Assembly: GCF_006335005.1 (NCBI RefSeq)
Contig: NZ_VDMP01000018.1
Coordinates: forward strand, 35,611 to 71,164
DNA: 35,554 bases
Source: Nocardioides albidus
GTDB taxonomy: Bacteria > Actinomycetota > Actinomycetes > Propionibacteriales > Nocardioidaceae
Direction: 5' to 3'
A model generated the notes under the pieces. It had not been told where the DNA came from. It saw only the letters and a list, made by a program, of their open reading frames with translations, and ran no database searches. Position 1 is the first letter of the stretch; every line of letters starts with the position of its first letter. A program made the translations under genes and the position numbers. Positions 16,709 to 23,604 of this stretch are shown piece by piece.

Positions 16709-18112
16709 TCACAGACGGCGACGGCCTCCGGCCGAGGAATTCTTGCCGGCCGGAGCGGTCTCCTCGTAGTAGTAGTAGTAATAGGAACCGATCGCACGCT
16801 TGGCGACCATGTTGACGACGACGCCGTAGAGCCGGCCGCCCACCTGTGTGATCCGGTTGACCGCCTCCGCGACCTGGTCGCGGGTGGTCGCGGCGTGGCG
16901 CACGACGACGATCACGCCGTCGCACAGCGTCGCCAGCACCGACGTGTCGGCGACGGGCAGGAGCGGCGGGGCGTCGATGATCACGATGTCGTACGACGCC
17001 CGGAGCCGGTTGAACAGGTCCTGGGTGATGCGCGACTGCAGGATCTCGGTCGGGTTCGGCGGTTTCGCGCCCGAGGCCAGGACGTGCAGGCCGCTGGGCT
17101 CGTGGACCTGGATGGCGTCGTGGATCTCGGTCCGGCCGATGAGGGCCGTGGTGAGGCCGATCGCGGGGTCGAGGCCGAGCGTCGTGGCGACCCGCGGGCG
17201 GCGCAGGTCGGCGTCGATGATCAGCGTGTTGCGGCCCGTCTGGGCCAGGGCGACCGCGAGGTTGGTCGCGGTCATCGTCTTGCCCTCGCCGGGAACGGCG
17301 CTGGTGATCACCAGGCAGCGCGGCTGGTTGTCGAGGTCGATGAACTGCAGGTTGGTGCGCAGGAGCCGGAACGCCTCGGTGCGCGCCGCGAACCCGCCGA
17401 GATCGGTCAGCAGGGGAGCGGTGCCCATGTCGTTGTCGAAGCCGACGCTGGCCAGCACGGGCGCATCGGTGATCTCCGAGACGTGGTCGGCGGTGCGGAT
17501 CGTGCGGTCCAGGAGCTCGCGCGCCAGCGCCAGGGCGATGCCGAGGAGCAGGCCGATGATGCCCGCGACCACGAGCGTGAGGGCGATCCGCGGGCTGACC
17601 TGGCTCGGCTGGTAGCTCGCCTTGTCGGTGACCTGCGCAGTCACCTGCGACGGCTCGCCGGAGGAACTCCCGCCCGGCGTCTCGAGCTCGGAGATGTAGC
17701 GGGTGAACTGATCGGTGAGGACGTCGTTGATCGTCTGCGCGTCGCGCGCCGAGGTGTCGGTGACGGTGAGCTCGATCAGCGAGGTGGTCTCGACGACCTT
17801 GGCGCTGACGGCGCTGGACAGCTGCGCCGGCGTCATGTCCAGGTCGAGCGCGTCGATGACGCGGTGGGAGAGCTCCTCGCTCGATGCGAGGTCCGCGTAC
17901 GCGGCCGCGCGGGTCTGCGCGAAGTAGAGGGCCGTGATGGCGTCCGTCGTATCCCGCACGTCCACGCTGAGGAAGACGGTCGACTTGGACTGGTACTTCG
18001 GCGTCGCGACGACGAAGACCAGGAGCGAGGCGACGGACAGCGAGACGGCGATGATCGCCACCACGTTGAGCCACCGGCGCCGAAGCACCCCGACAAACTG
18101 TTTGAAGTCCAA
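16709..18112 (-). CDS. Polysaccharide co-polymerase / BY-kinase fusion (Wzz + tyrosine autokinase)
   Basis: This 467-residue protein fuses a Wzz chain-length domain to a bacterial tyrosine kinase. Membrane helices lie near residues 16-36 and 178-198, with the periplasmic coil between. The kinase has Walker A AVPGEGKT (272-279), Walker A' LIIDADLRRP (297-306) and Walker B DIVIIDAPP (375-383). The C-terminal tail is six consecutive tyrosines (444-449) encoded by TAT and five TAC codons. Such kinases control chain length and export by cycles of tyrosine phosphorylation. TTG at 18112 is chosen since GAGG lies 8 nt upstream and the protein then begins with the typical MDFKQFVGVLRRRW. It heads the minus-strand operon and is divergent from a DUF4012 gene; a paralogue is at 30390. 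Confidence 0.92.
   Translation of the reverse strand: MDFKQFVGVLRRRWLNVVAIIAVSLSVASLLVFVVATPKYQSKSTVFLSVDVRDTTDAITALYFAQTRAAAYADLASSEELSHRVIDALDLDMTPAQLSSAVSAKVVETTSLIELTVTDTSARDAQTINDVLTDQFTRYISELETPGGSSSGEPSQVTAQVTDKASYQPSQVSPRIALTLVVAGIIGLLLGIALALARELLDRTIRTADHVSEITDAPVLASVGFDNDMGTAPLLTDLGGFAARTEAFRLLRTNLQFIDLDNQPRCLVITSAVPGEGKTMTATNLAVALAQTGRNTLIIDADLRRPRVATTLGLDPAIGLTTALIGRTEIHDAIQVHEPSGLHVLASGAKPPNPTEILQSRITQDLFNRLRASYDIVIIDAPPLLPVADTSVLATLCDGVIVVVRHAATTRDQVAEAVNRITQVGGRLYGVVVNMVAKRAIGSYYYYYYEETAPAGKNSSAGGRRRL
16766..16783 (-). repeat. Trinucleotide repeat encoding the poly-tyrosine tail
   Basis: Five perfect GTA units on the plus strand (TAC codons on the coding strand) plus one ATA give six tyrosine codons in a row in the BY-kinase tail. 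A pure trinucleotide run is a possible slippage site that would change tyrosine number without shifting frame. Confidence 0.8.
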
Positions 18113-18238
18113 CGTGTCGACCTCGTCCTCGCGTAGGCAGGGGGGATCTGGGCCCGGCGGTCACCGGCGGTCGAAAGTGTAGGCGTAGGCACCTCGCGAA
18201 CCCTTTCGGACATCGAACGACCGCGAGTGTCGCGCTGT

Positions 18239-18244
18239 TACGCT
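18239..18244 (+). promoter_or_regulatory. Candidate -10 element, leaderless start of the DUF4012 gene
   Basis: TACGCT fits the actinobacterial TAnnnT -10 pattern and ends 7 nt before the ATG at 18252. No Shine-Dalgarno sequence is visible, so transcription may begin at the start codon. No convincing -35 was found. Confidence 0.45.
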
Positions 18245-18251
18245 CCCCACC

Positions 18252-20102
18252 ATGTCGGACGAGTGGCCGGTCGAACGGCTCCGCCGACGTCGCACCCGCC
18301 CGCGGACTCCGTGGCAGCGCTTCCGCCGCCGGCTCCGGCGACTGGCCGGCGACCGCCGCCGCGGTGGGCTGGTCGTGGGTGGGATCGTCCTGCTCCTCGG
18401 CGTCTGGGTGTGCTGGGTGCTCTGGTCGACCAGCCAGGCGCTCGGCGAGGTGCAGACCCGGGCCGAGGTGATGCGCGCCGCGCTGATCCGCGGGGACGCC
18501 GACGGGGCGCGGCGGGCGATGGCGGACTACCAGGACGCCGCGGAGACCGCCGAGTCGCGCACGGGCGGCGTGACCTGGTCGGCGCTCGAGCTGCTGCCGG
18601 TGCTCGGCGACGACCTGGACGGCATCGCGGTCGTGTCCGGGGTCCTGGCGGACCTGGGCCGTGACGGCCTGCCCCCGCTGGCCGATGCCGCCGAGGAGGT
18701 GTCGGGGGAGGCCTTCCGGCCGACCGACCACGTCTTCCCCGTCGAGGCGGTCAAGGGCCTGGCCGCGCCGGCGGACCGCAGCGAGGCGGCCTTCGCCGAG
18801 GCCCGGGCCGCGCTCGCCGAGGTCGACCCGGGCTCGTTCGTCGGGCCCGTGCGCAACCGGTTCGACCAGTTGGAGGAGCTCGTCGACGGCGCGCAGCGGA
18901 CCCTGGGCTCGACGTACCGCGCCGCCGAGCTGCTCCCGCGCCTGATCGGCGCCGACCGCCCGCGCCACTTCCTCATGGTTCTGCAGAACAACGCGGAGGC
19001 ACGCAGCAGTGGCGGGCTGCCCGGCGCCCTCACGCTGATCAGTGCCGACCGCGGCCGGGTCGAGGTCGTCCGGCAGGCCGACGCCGCGGACCTCGGCGCC
19101 TCCGAGGAGCCGGTGCTGCCGTTGACGGAGGAGGAGCGTGCCGTCTTCGGCGAGATCCTCGGCACCCATCCGGTGGACGCGACGCTGACGCCGGACTTCG
19201 CCCGGGCCGCCGACCTGCTGCGCGCGCGCTGGGAGCAGCGGGGAGGGGCACCGGTCGACGGGGTCCTGTTCGTCGACCCGGTCGCGGTCAGCTACCTCCT
19301 GGCCGGCACCGGCCCGGTGCCGGTCAGCGGCTACCCGCCCGTCACGGCCGACACCGTGGTGGCCGCCGTCGAGAACCAGATCTACCGCCTCAGCGAGGAC
19401 CGCGGCGCGCACAGTGACTACCAGCAGGCGGTCGCGAAGGCGGTGTTCGACGCGTTCGCCGACGGCTCCGGCAACTCGGTGGGCGTGCTGACGGGTCTGG
19501 TCCGCGGGGTCCAGGAGGGCCGGGTCCGGCTACACCTGACCGACCCGGAGGAGCAGGCCGAGATCGCCGGCACCGACATCGCCGGCGAGTTCTCGACCGA
19601 CGCCGGCCACAGCCCCCAGGTCGGCGTCTACCTCAACGACGCCGGACCGACGAAGATGCAGTACTACCTGAAGTACGGCGCCCACGCCTTCGCCCGCTCG
19701 TGCACGGGCGGGCGCCAGGTGATCGCCGGGGAGATCGAGCTCCACGCCGACACCCCCGCCGACGTCGGCCAGCTGCCGCCCGCGATCACCGGCAAGGACT
19801 TCCCCGGGGTGCGGGTCGCGCCCGGCCACCAGCTGCTGGTGCTCTACCTGACCACGCCGGTCGGTGGGACCTTCGAGCATCTGACGTACGACGGCGAGCC
19901 GCTCGGCTCGAGCGCCGTCCCCTTCGCCGGGCGGGAGCTGTCCCGGGTCGCGGTCTCGCTCGCTCCGCAGGAGCGGCACCGGGTCTCCTTCGTGCTGCGC
20001 ACGGGCGAGGGCCAGGTCGGCGATATCGAGCTCAGCGTGAGTCCGGGCGCGCGTCCGGAGAGCTCGAACGCCACGATCCGCTCGGCCTGTGCGGTGCGCT
20101 GA
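18252..20102 (+). CDS. DUF4012 membrane-anchored protein
   Basis: The 616-residue protein has a highly basic cytoplasmic N-terminus (residues 10-38), one membrane helix (about 40-58) and a large extracellular part. The DUF4012 signature is RPRHFLMVLQNNAEARSSGG (237-256), and a second conserved segment, TKMQYYLKYG, lies further on. DUF4012 has no established biochemical function; it occurs in surface-polysaccharide loci of actinobacteria. The gene is divergent from the BY-kinase at 18112 and lies downstream of a candidate leaderless -10. A paralogue at 28596-30356 also sits beside a BY-kinase, suggesting the two protein types work together in glycan export or attachment. That is inference from repeated neighbourhood only. 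Confidence 0.85.
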   Translation: MSDEWPVERLRRRRTRPRTPWQRFRRRLRRLAGDRRRGGLVVGGIVLLLGVWVCWVLWSTSQALGEVQTRAEVMRAALIRGDADGARRAMADYQDAAETAESRTGGVTWSALELLPVLGDDLDGIAVVSGVLADLGRDGLPPLADAAEEVSGEAFRPTDHVFPVEAVKGLAAPADRSEAAFAEARAALAEVDPGSFVGPVRNRFDQLEELVDGAQRTLGSTYRAAELLPRLIGADRPRHFLMVLQNNAEARSSGGLPGALTLISADRGRVEVVRQADAADLGASEEPVLPLTEEERAVFGEILGTHPVDATLTPDFARAADLLRARWEQRGGAPVDGVLFVDPVAVSYLLAGTGPVPVSGYPPVTADTVVAAVENQIYRLSEDRGAHSDYQQAVAKAVFDAFADGSGNSVGVLTGLVRGVQEGRVRLHLTDPEEQAEIAGTDIAGEFSTDAGHSPQVGVYLNDAGPTKMQYYLKYGAHAFARSCTGGRQVIAGEIELHADTPADVGQLPPAITGKDFPGVRVAPGHQLLVLYLTTPVGGTFEHLTYDGEPLGSSAVPFAGRELSRVAVSLAPQERHRVSFVLRTGEGQVGDIELSVSPGARPESSNATIRSACAVR

Positions 20103-20108
20103 GCAGGG

Positions 20109-20134
20109 GTCTCAATATGTGGATTCGCGTCTCA
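20109..20134 (+). promoter_or_regulatory. Two GTCTCA direct repeats 20 bp apart, upstream of the sulfur operon
   Basis: GTCTCA occurs at 20109-20114 and again at 20129-20134, two helical turns apart and about 55-80 bp before the presumed transcription start at 20188. This is a position typical of an activator site. The regulator is not known. Confidence 0.3.
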
Positions 20135-20174
20135 CGATCCGGTACGCCGAGTTCGTGCGGGCCGGAAAGCCGCC

Positions 20175-20180
20175 TAGGCT
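20175..20180 (+). promoter_or_regulatory. Candidate -10 element for the leaderless leader-peptide mRNA
   Basis: TAGGCT matches TAnnnT and ends 7 nt before the ATG at 20188, the spacing expected if transcription starts on the start codon. TTCGTG at 20152-20157 sits 17 nt upstream and is only a weak -35. Confidence 0.5.
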
Positions 20181-20187
20181 CTTCCCC

Positions 20188-20268
20188 ATGTCGACGACTC
20201 TGCTGCTGACCAAGCGGCGCGCGGTGGACAACTGCCGCGTCAGCTCGGCGCTGTGTCGACCCTGCTGA
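20188..20268 (+). CDS. Cysteine-rich attenuator leader peptide
   Basis: This 26-codon frame reads MSTTLLLTKRRAVDNCRVSS then ALCRPC and a stop. Cysteines fall at 16, 23 and 26, two of them in the last four codons. Actinobacteria, including mycobacteria, carry similar small leaderless frames with an RRAVD-C-R-V...LCR core in front of sulfur-assimilation genes. There, ribosome stalling at Cys codons when cysteine is scarce changes expression of the downstream operon. The gene has no ribosome site and starts 7 nt after a TAGGCT -10, so it is probably leaderless. It precedes the sulfurtransferase start by 169 nt, room enough for alternative RNA structures; I could not resolve a definite terminator/antiterminator pair. 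Confidence 0.72.
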   Translation: MSTTLLLTKRRAVDNCRVSSALCRPC

Positions 20269-20437
20269 CGGGTCTCTGAGCCGGCGGCCCCGTCCGCCTC
20301 TGCTGTCTCGCCCGTCGTTCTCCGTGGCGCTCCCGTGCGCCCAGGCGCCGTCCTGTGCGCTCGTCGTGTCGCCGCGACCAGCCGAAATCAGCACCGTCCG
20401 TCGTACCGAACCATCGCAACCACCAGAAGGAACCATC

Positions 20438-21286
20438 ATGAGCCGCGAGAATTCACTCGTCTCCACCCAGTGGGTCGAGGACAACCTCGACACCGACAAG
20501 GTCGTCATCGTCGAGGTCGACGAGGACACCACGGCCTACGACAAGGGCCACATCCGTGGTGCCATCAAGCTCGACTGGACCACCGACCTCCAGGACCAGG
20601 TCCGCCGCGACTTCGTCAACAAGGAGCAGTTCGAGGCGCTGCTGTCCTCGCGCGGCGTCGCCAACGACGACACCGTCGTCCTCTACGGCGGCAACAACAA
20701 CTGGTTCGCGGCCTACGCCTACTGGTACTTCAAGCTCTACGGCCACCAGGACGTCAAGCTCATGGACGGCGGCCGCAAGAAGTGGGAGCTCGACAGCCGC
20801 GAGCTGACCGACGAGCTGCCGCAGCGCCCCGCGACCAGCTACGTCGCGCAGGAGCAGGACCGCTCCATCCGCGCCTTCCGTGACGAGGTCGTCGCCGCGA
20901 TCGGCGCGCAGAACCTGGTCGACGTGCGCAGCCCCGACGAGTACGCCGGGCGCCTCCTCGCCCCCGCCCACCTCCCGCAGGAGCAGTCGCAGCGCGCCGG
21001 CCACATCCCGACGTCGGTCAACGTCCCGTGGTCCAAGAACGCCAACGACGACGGCACCTTCAAGTCCGACGAGGACCTGCAGGCCCTCTACGACGAGGTC
21101 GGCTTCGACGAGAGCAAGGACACCATCGCCCTGTGCCGCATCGGTGAGCGCTCCTCGCTGACCTGGTTCGTGCTGCAGGAGCTGCTGGGCAAGAAGAACG
21201 TCAAGAACTACGACGGCTCGTGGACCGAGTACGGCTCCCTCGTCGGCGTTCCGATCGCGCTCGGCGACGAGCCCGGTGACGCCTGA
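20438..21286 (+). CDS. Thiosulfate sulfurtransferase (rhodanese, CysA2/SseA type)
   Basis: The 282-residue enzyme has two rhodanese domains. The N-terminal one is inactive-like, with YGGNNNWFAAYAYWY in place of the loop cysteine. The C-terminal one carries the catalytic CRIGERSS loop after DTIAL and a LVDVRSPDEYAGR entry motif. It transfers sulfane sulfur from thiosulfate to a thiol or cyanide acceptor. ATG at 20438 has an AGAAGGAA site. In M. tuberculosis the equivalent gene is called cysA2/cysA3 despite not being a transporter. It leads an operon with SseC (1-nt overlap), thioredoxin and DUF4395, under the cysteine leader peptide, which points to cysteine-responsive control. Confidence 0.93.
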   Translation: MSRENSLVSTQWVEDNLDTDKVVIVEVDEDTTAYDKGHIRGAIKLDWTTDLQDQVRRDFVNKEQFEALLSSRGVANDDTVVLYGGNNNWFAAYAYWYFKLYGHQDVKLMDGGRKKWELDSRELTDELPQRPATSYVAQEQDRSIRAFRDEVVAAIGAQNLVDVRSPDEYAGRLLAPAHLPQEQSQRAGHIPTSVNVPWSKNANDDGTFKSDEDLQALYDEVGFDESKDTIALCRIGERSSLTWFVLQELLGKKNVKNYDGSWTEYGSLVGVPIALGDEPGDA

Positions 21287-21594
21287 TGTGCGGCGCGAAG
21301 GTCGGCGGCCTGTCGCTTGACGGGGTCAACGTCGCCAAGGAGGCCGTGATCCAGGGCCAGGTCGTGCGCGGCACCGGCGACGACGCCACGCCCGTGGCGA
21401 GCGCCTACGTCCGGCTGCTCGACCAGTCCGGCGAGTTCACCGCGGAGGTCCCGACCTCCGCGACCGGCCACTTCCGGTTCTTCGCCGGCGACGGCCAGTG
21501 GACCCTGCGGACCCTGGCCCCCAAGGCCGACCCGGTCGACCGCGTCGTGCAGGCGCAGACCGGCTCGGTCGCCGAGGTCCTCATCTCCATCTGA
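21286..21594 (+). CDS. sseC: SseC-type DUF1416 protein
   Basis: The 102-residue protein starts MCGAKVGG, continues through VIQGQVVRG and YVRLLDQSGEFTAEV, and ends VAEVLISI, as in the DUF1416 family (M. tuberculosis SseC1/SseC2). The predicted fold is a small beta-sandwich like a carboxypeptidase regulatory domain. Cys2 is conserved next to the rhodanese partner and may accept sulfur, but its biochemistry is not established. The ATG shares one base with the rhodanese stop (TGATG, 21284-21288), so the two are translationally coupled. The pairing rhodanese-SseC is conserved in actinobacteria. Confidence 0.9.
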   Translation: MCGAKVGGLSLDGVNVAKEAVIQGQVVRGTGDDATPVASAYVRLLDQSGEFTAEVPTSATGHFRFFAGDGQWTLRTLAPKADPVDRVVQAQTGSVAEVLISI

Positions 21595-21609
21595 GGCCTG
21601 TGATGCACG

Positions 21610-21640
21610 TCGGCGGCGGCTCCTGGAATCCGGGGGCCGC
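21610..21640 (+). terminator. GC-rich hairpin between sseC and the thioredoxin gene
   Basis: Arms rich in CGGCGGC and GCCGCCG face each other across about 15 nt just after the sseC stop. There is no T run, so it may be an mRNA stability or partial-termination element rather than a full terminator. Confidence 0.3.
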
Positions 21641-21661
21641 CGTCTGCGTTGAAGGAGGATC

Positions 21662-22090
21662 GTGAACCCCGGACTGCTGTTGCTCCTGGTCGCCGTCGTC
21701 GTGGCGGTCGGCTTCGGGCTGTACCGCCGCCGTACCGACGGCGCCTTCGCCGTCGCCGCGGCCGCGCCGAGCGCGTGGTCCAGCGTCGCCGCCTCCCTGC
21801 CCGACGCGGAGCTGGGGGAGCGGGCCACCCTGCTGCAGTTCTCCAGCGCGTTCTGCGCTCCCTGCCGCACCACGCGCGTCGTCCTCGCCGACGTGGCAGA
21901 CCGGTTCGAGGGCGTGGCCCACCTCGAGGTCGACGCCGAGCAGCACCTCGACCTGGTCCGCGCGCTCGACGTTCGTCGTACCCCCACCACGCTGGTGCTC
22001 GACCGCGACGGCCACGAGCTCACCCGCGCCGCCGGCGCCCCGCGGCGCGAGCAGGTGCTCGCCGCCCTCCCCGCACTCCTGGGATCCTGA
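21662..22090 (+). CDS. Membrane-anchored thioredoxin-fold protein (ThiX-like)
   Basis: The 142-residue protein has an N-terminal hydrophobic helix (residues 3-20), then a thioredoxin fold. ATLLQFSSAFCAPCRTTR carries the CxxC redox pair, HLEVDAEQHLDLVRALDV follows, and the cis-proline is in VRRTPTTLVL. It probably reduces or relays persulfides or disulfides for the neighbouring rhodanese. GTG at 21662 has a strong AAGGAGG site (21652-21658), fixing the start. The stop shares one base with the DUF4395 ATG at 22090. In M. tuberculosis thiX sits beside cysA2-sseC2 in the same way, as far as I recall. Confidence 0.85.
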   Translation: MNPGLLLLLVAVVVAVGFGLYRRRTDGAFAVAAAAPSAWSSVAASLPDAELGERATLLQFSSAFCAPCRTTRVVLADVADRFEGVAHLEVDAEQHLDLVRALDVRRTPTTLVLDRDGHELTRAAGAPRREQVLAALPALLGS

Positions 22091-22553
22091 TGACCGCGGC
22101 TGCTCCCACCGTCGCCGGCATCGACCCCCGCGGCCCGCGCCTCACCGCCGCGATCACGCTGGTCGTCTTCGCCGCCGCCCTGCTGCTCTCCGACGCCGCG
22201 CCGGGCGTCGCCGCGTGCTGACCGGCGTGCAGGCGGTGCTCTTCGCGATCGGCGCTGGCCTCGGCGTGCACCGGACCCCGACCGGAGTGCTGTTCCGTCG
22301 GGTGGTCCGGCCGCGGCTCGCCGCCCCCGACCACCTCGAGGACCCGGCCCCGCCCCGCTTCGCCCAGGCGGTCGGCCTGGTCTTCGCCGTGGTCGCCACG
22401 ATCGGCTTCGCCACCGGCGCCGTCCTCCTCGGCCAGGTGTTCGCCGCGCTCGCCTTCGTCGCCGCCTTCCTCAACGCCGTCTTCGCGTTCTGCCTGGGCT
22501 GCGAGATGTATCTGCTGGGCCTGCGGCTCACCCGCGGCCCCGCCCAGCGTTGA
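22090..22553 (+). pseudogene. DUF4395 membrane protein, interrupted by a -1 frameshift
   Basis: The first frame starts at ATG 22090, runs through TPTVAGIDPRGPRL... style DUF4395 N-terminus and the first membrane helix (VVFAAALLL), then stops at 22219-22221. The rest of the family, from [18 protein letters not shown] through [18 protein letters not shown] and two further helices to [12 protein letters not shown], continues in the frame beginning at GTG 22215 and ends at 22553. Joined, they give one ~154-residue protein of normal family length. A single missing base near 22190-22215 (or a sequencing error) explains this. Reinitiation at the overlapping GTG could also yield two coupled halves. 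DUF4395 proteins accompany ThiX-type thioredoxins; the FCLGC cysteines may receive electrons or sulfur. Confidence 0.72.
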
Positions 22554-22569
22554 GGCGGTTCGCGATCGG

Positions 22570-22592
22570 CCGACCCCCACCGGGGCCGTCGG
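22570..22592 (+). terminator. Hairpin after the DUF4395 gene
   Basis: CCGAC at 22570-22574 pairs with GTCGG at 22588-22592, and CCCC at 22575-22578 with GGGG at 22582-22585. It lies 17 nt after the stop and before the gmd promoter region. No T run follows. Confidence 0.4.
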
Positions 22593-22600
22593 CGTATTAG

Positions 22601-22606
22601 TAGGGT
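22601..22606 (+). promoter_or_regulatory. Candidate -10 element of the gmd operon
   Basis: TAGGGT fits TAnnnT and ends 8 nt before GTG 22615; no ribosome site is visible, which would suit a leaderless mRNA. No -35 recognised. Confidence 0.35.
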
Positions 22607-22614
22607 GCGACCTC

Positions 22615-23604
22615 GTGGACAAGCGTGCTCTCATCACCGGCATCACCGGCCAGGACGGTTCCTATCTCGCGGAGCTCCTGCTGGAGAAGGGCTATGAGGT
22701 GCACGGCCTGGTCCGACGCCACTCCACCCTCAACCGGAGCCGGATCGACCACATCGTCGACCCGCGCCTCCACCTGCACTACGGCGACCTCACCGACGGC
22801 GTCAGCCTGGTCAACCTCGTCCGGCTGATCGAGCCCACCGAGGTCTACAACCTGGGCGCGCAGAGCCACGTCAAGGTCTCGTTCGAGATGCCGGAGTACA
22901 CCGCGTCCACGGACGCCGTGGGAACGCTGCGACTCCTCGAGGCGATCCGCGCGTCCGGCATCGACTGCCGCTTCTACCAGGCGTCGACCTCGGAGATGTT
23001 CGGGTCGACGCCGCCGCCGCAGAGCGAGACGACCAGGTTCCACCCCCGCTCGCCCTACGGCGCGGCCAAGGTCTACTCCCACTGGGTGACGGTCAACTAC
23101 CGGGAGGCCTACGACCTGTTCGCCGTCTCGGGGATCCTGTTCAACCACGAGTCGCCGCGACGGGGCGAGAGCTTCGTGACGCGCAAGATCACGCTGGGCG
23201 TCGCCTCGATCAAGCTGGGCATCACCGACCACCTTGTGCTGGGCAACCTCGATGCGGTGCGGGACTGGGGCTACGCCAAGGAGTACGTCGAGGGCATGTG
23301 GCAGATGCTGCAGCACGACGAGCCCCAGGACTACGTGCTGGCCACCGGCATCGGCACGACGGTGCGTCACTTCTGCGACTACGCCTTCGGGCACGCGGGC
23401 CTCGACTGGCAGGACCACGTGCGGTACGACGCGTCCTACGAGCGGCCCTCCGAGGTCGACGCGCTCATCGGCGACGCGAGTAAGGCGCACGACGTCCTCG
23501 GCTGGAAGGCGCAGACCGACGCCGAGACCCTGGCCCGGCTGATGGTCGACGCCGATCTCGACAGCATGGAGCGGCTTCTGCGGCACCGCAGCGAACGGCC
23601 CTGA
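22615..23604 (+). CDS. gmd: GDP-mannose 4,6-dehydratase
   Basis: The 329-residue enzyme converts GDP-D-mannose to GDP-4-keto-6-deoxy-D-mannose, the precursor of GDP-fucose, GDP-rhamnose and related sugars. It has the cofactor motif GITGQDGSY (9-17), the NADPH-recognising GLVRRHST (31-38), the catalytic [10 protein letters not shown] (121-130), Tyr148-x3-Lys152 in SPYGAAK and [18 protein letters not shown] (175-192), plus the C-terminal LMVDADLD helix. GTG at 22615 is the only start before the glycine motif. Its stop shares a base with the ATG of the paralogue at 23604. Both this enzyme and the GME-like epimerase at 3263 draw on GDP-mannose. Confidence 0.95.
   Translation: MDKRALITGITGQDGSYLAELLLEKGYEVHGLVRRHSTLNRSRIDHIVDPRLHLHYGDLTDGVSLVNLVRLIEPTEVYNLGAQSHVKVSFEMPEYTASTDAVGTLRLLEAIRASGIDCRFYQASTSEMFGSTPPPQSETTRFHPRSPYGAAKVYSHWVTVNYREAYDLFAVSGILFNHESPRRGESFVTRKITLGVASIKLGITDHLVLGNLDAVRDWGYAKEYVEGMWQMLQHDEPQDYVLATGIGTTVRHFCDYAFGHAGLDWQDHVRYDASYERPSEVDALIGDASKAHDVLGWKAQTDAETLARLMVDADLDSMERLLRHRSERP

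Noticed and set aside
20438..21286. Reading the rhodanese as a sulfate-transport ATPase because the name cysA is used for it
   Set aside because: No ABC Walker or signature motifs are present; CRIGERSS and the two rhodanese domains are decisive.
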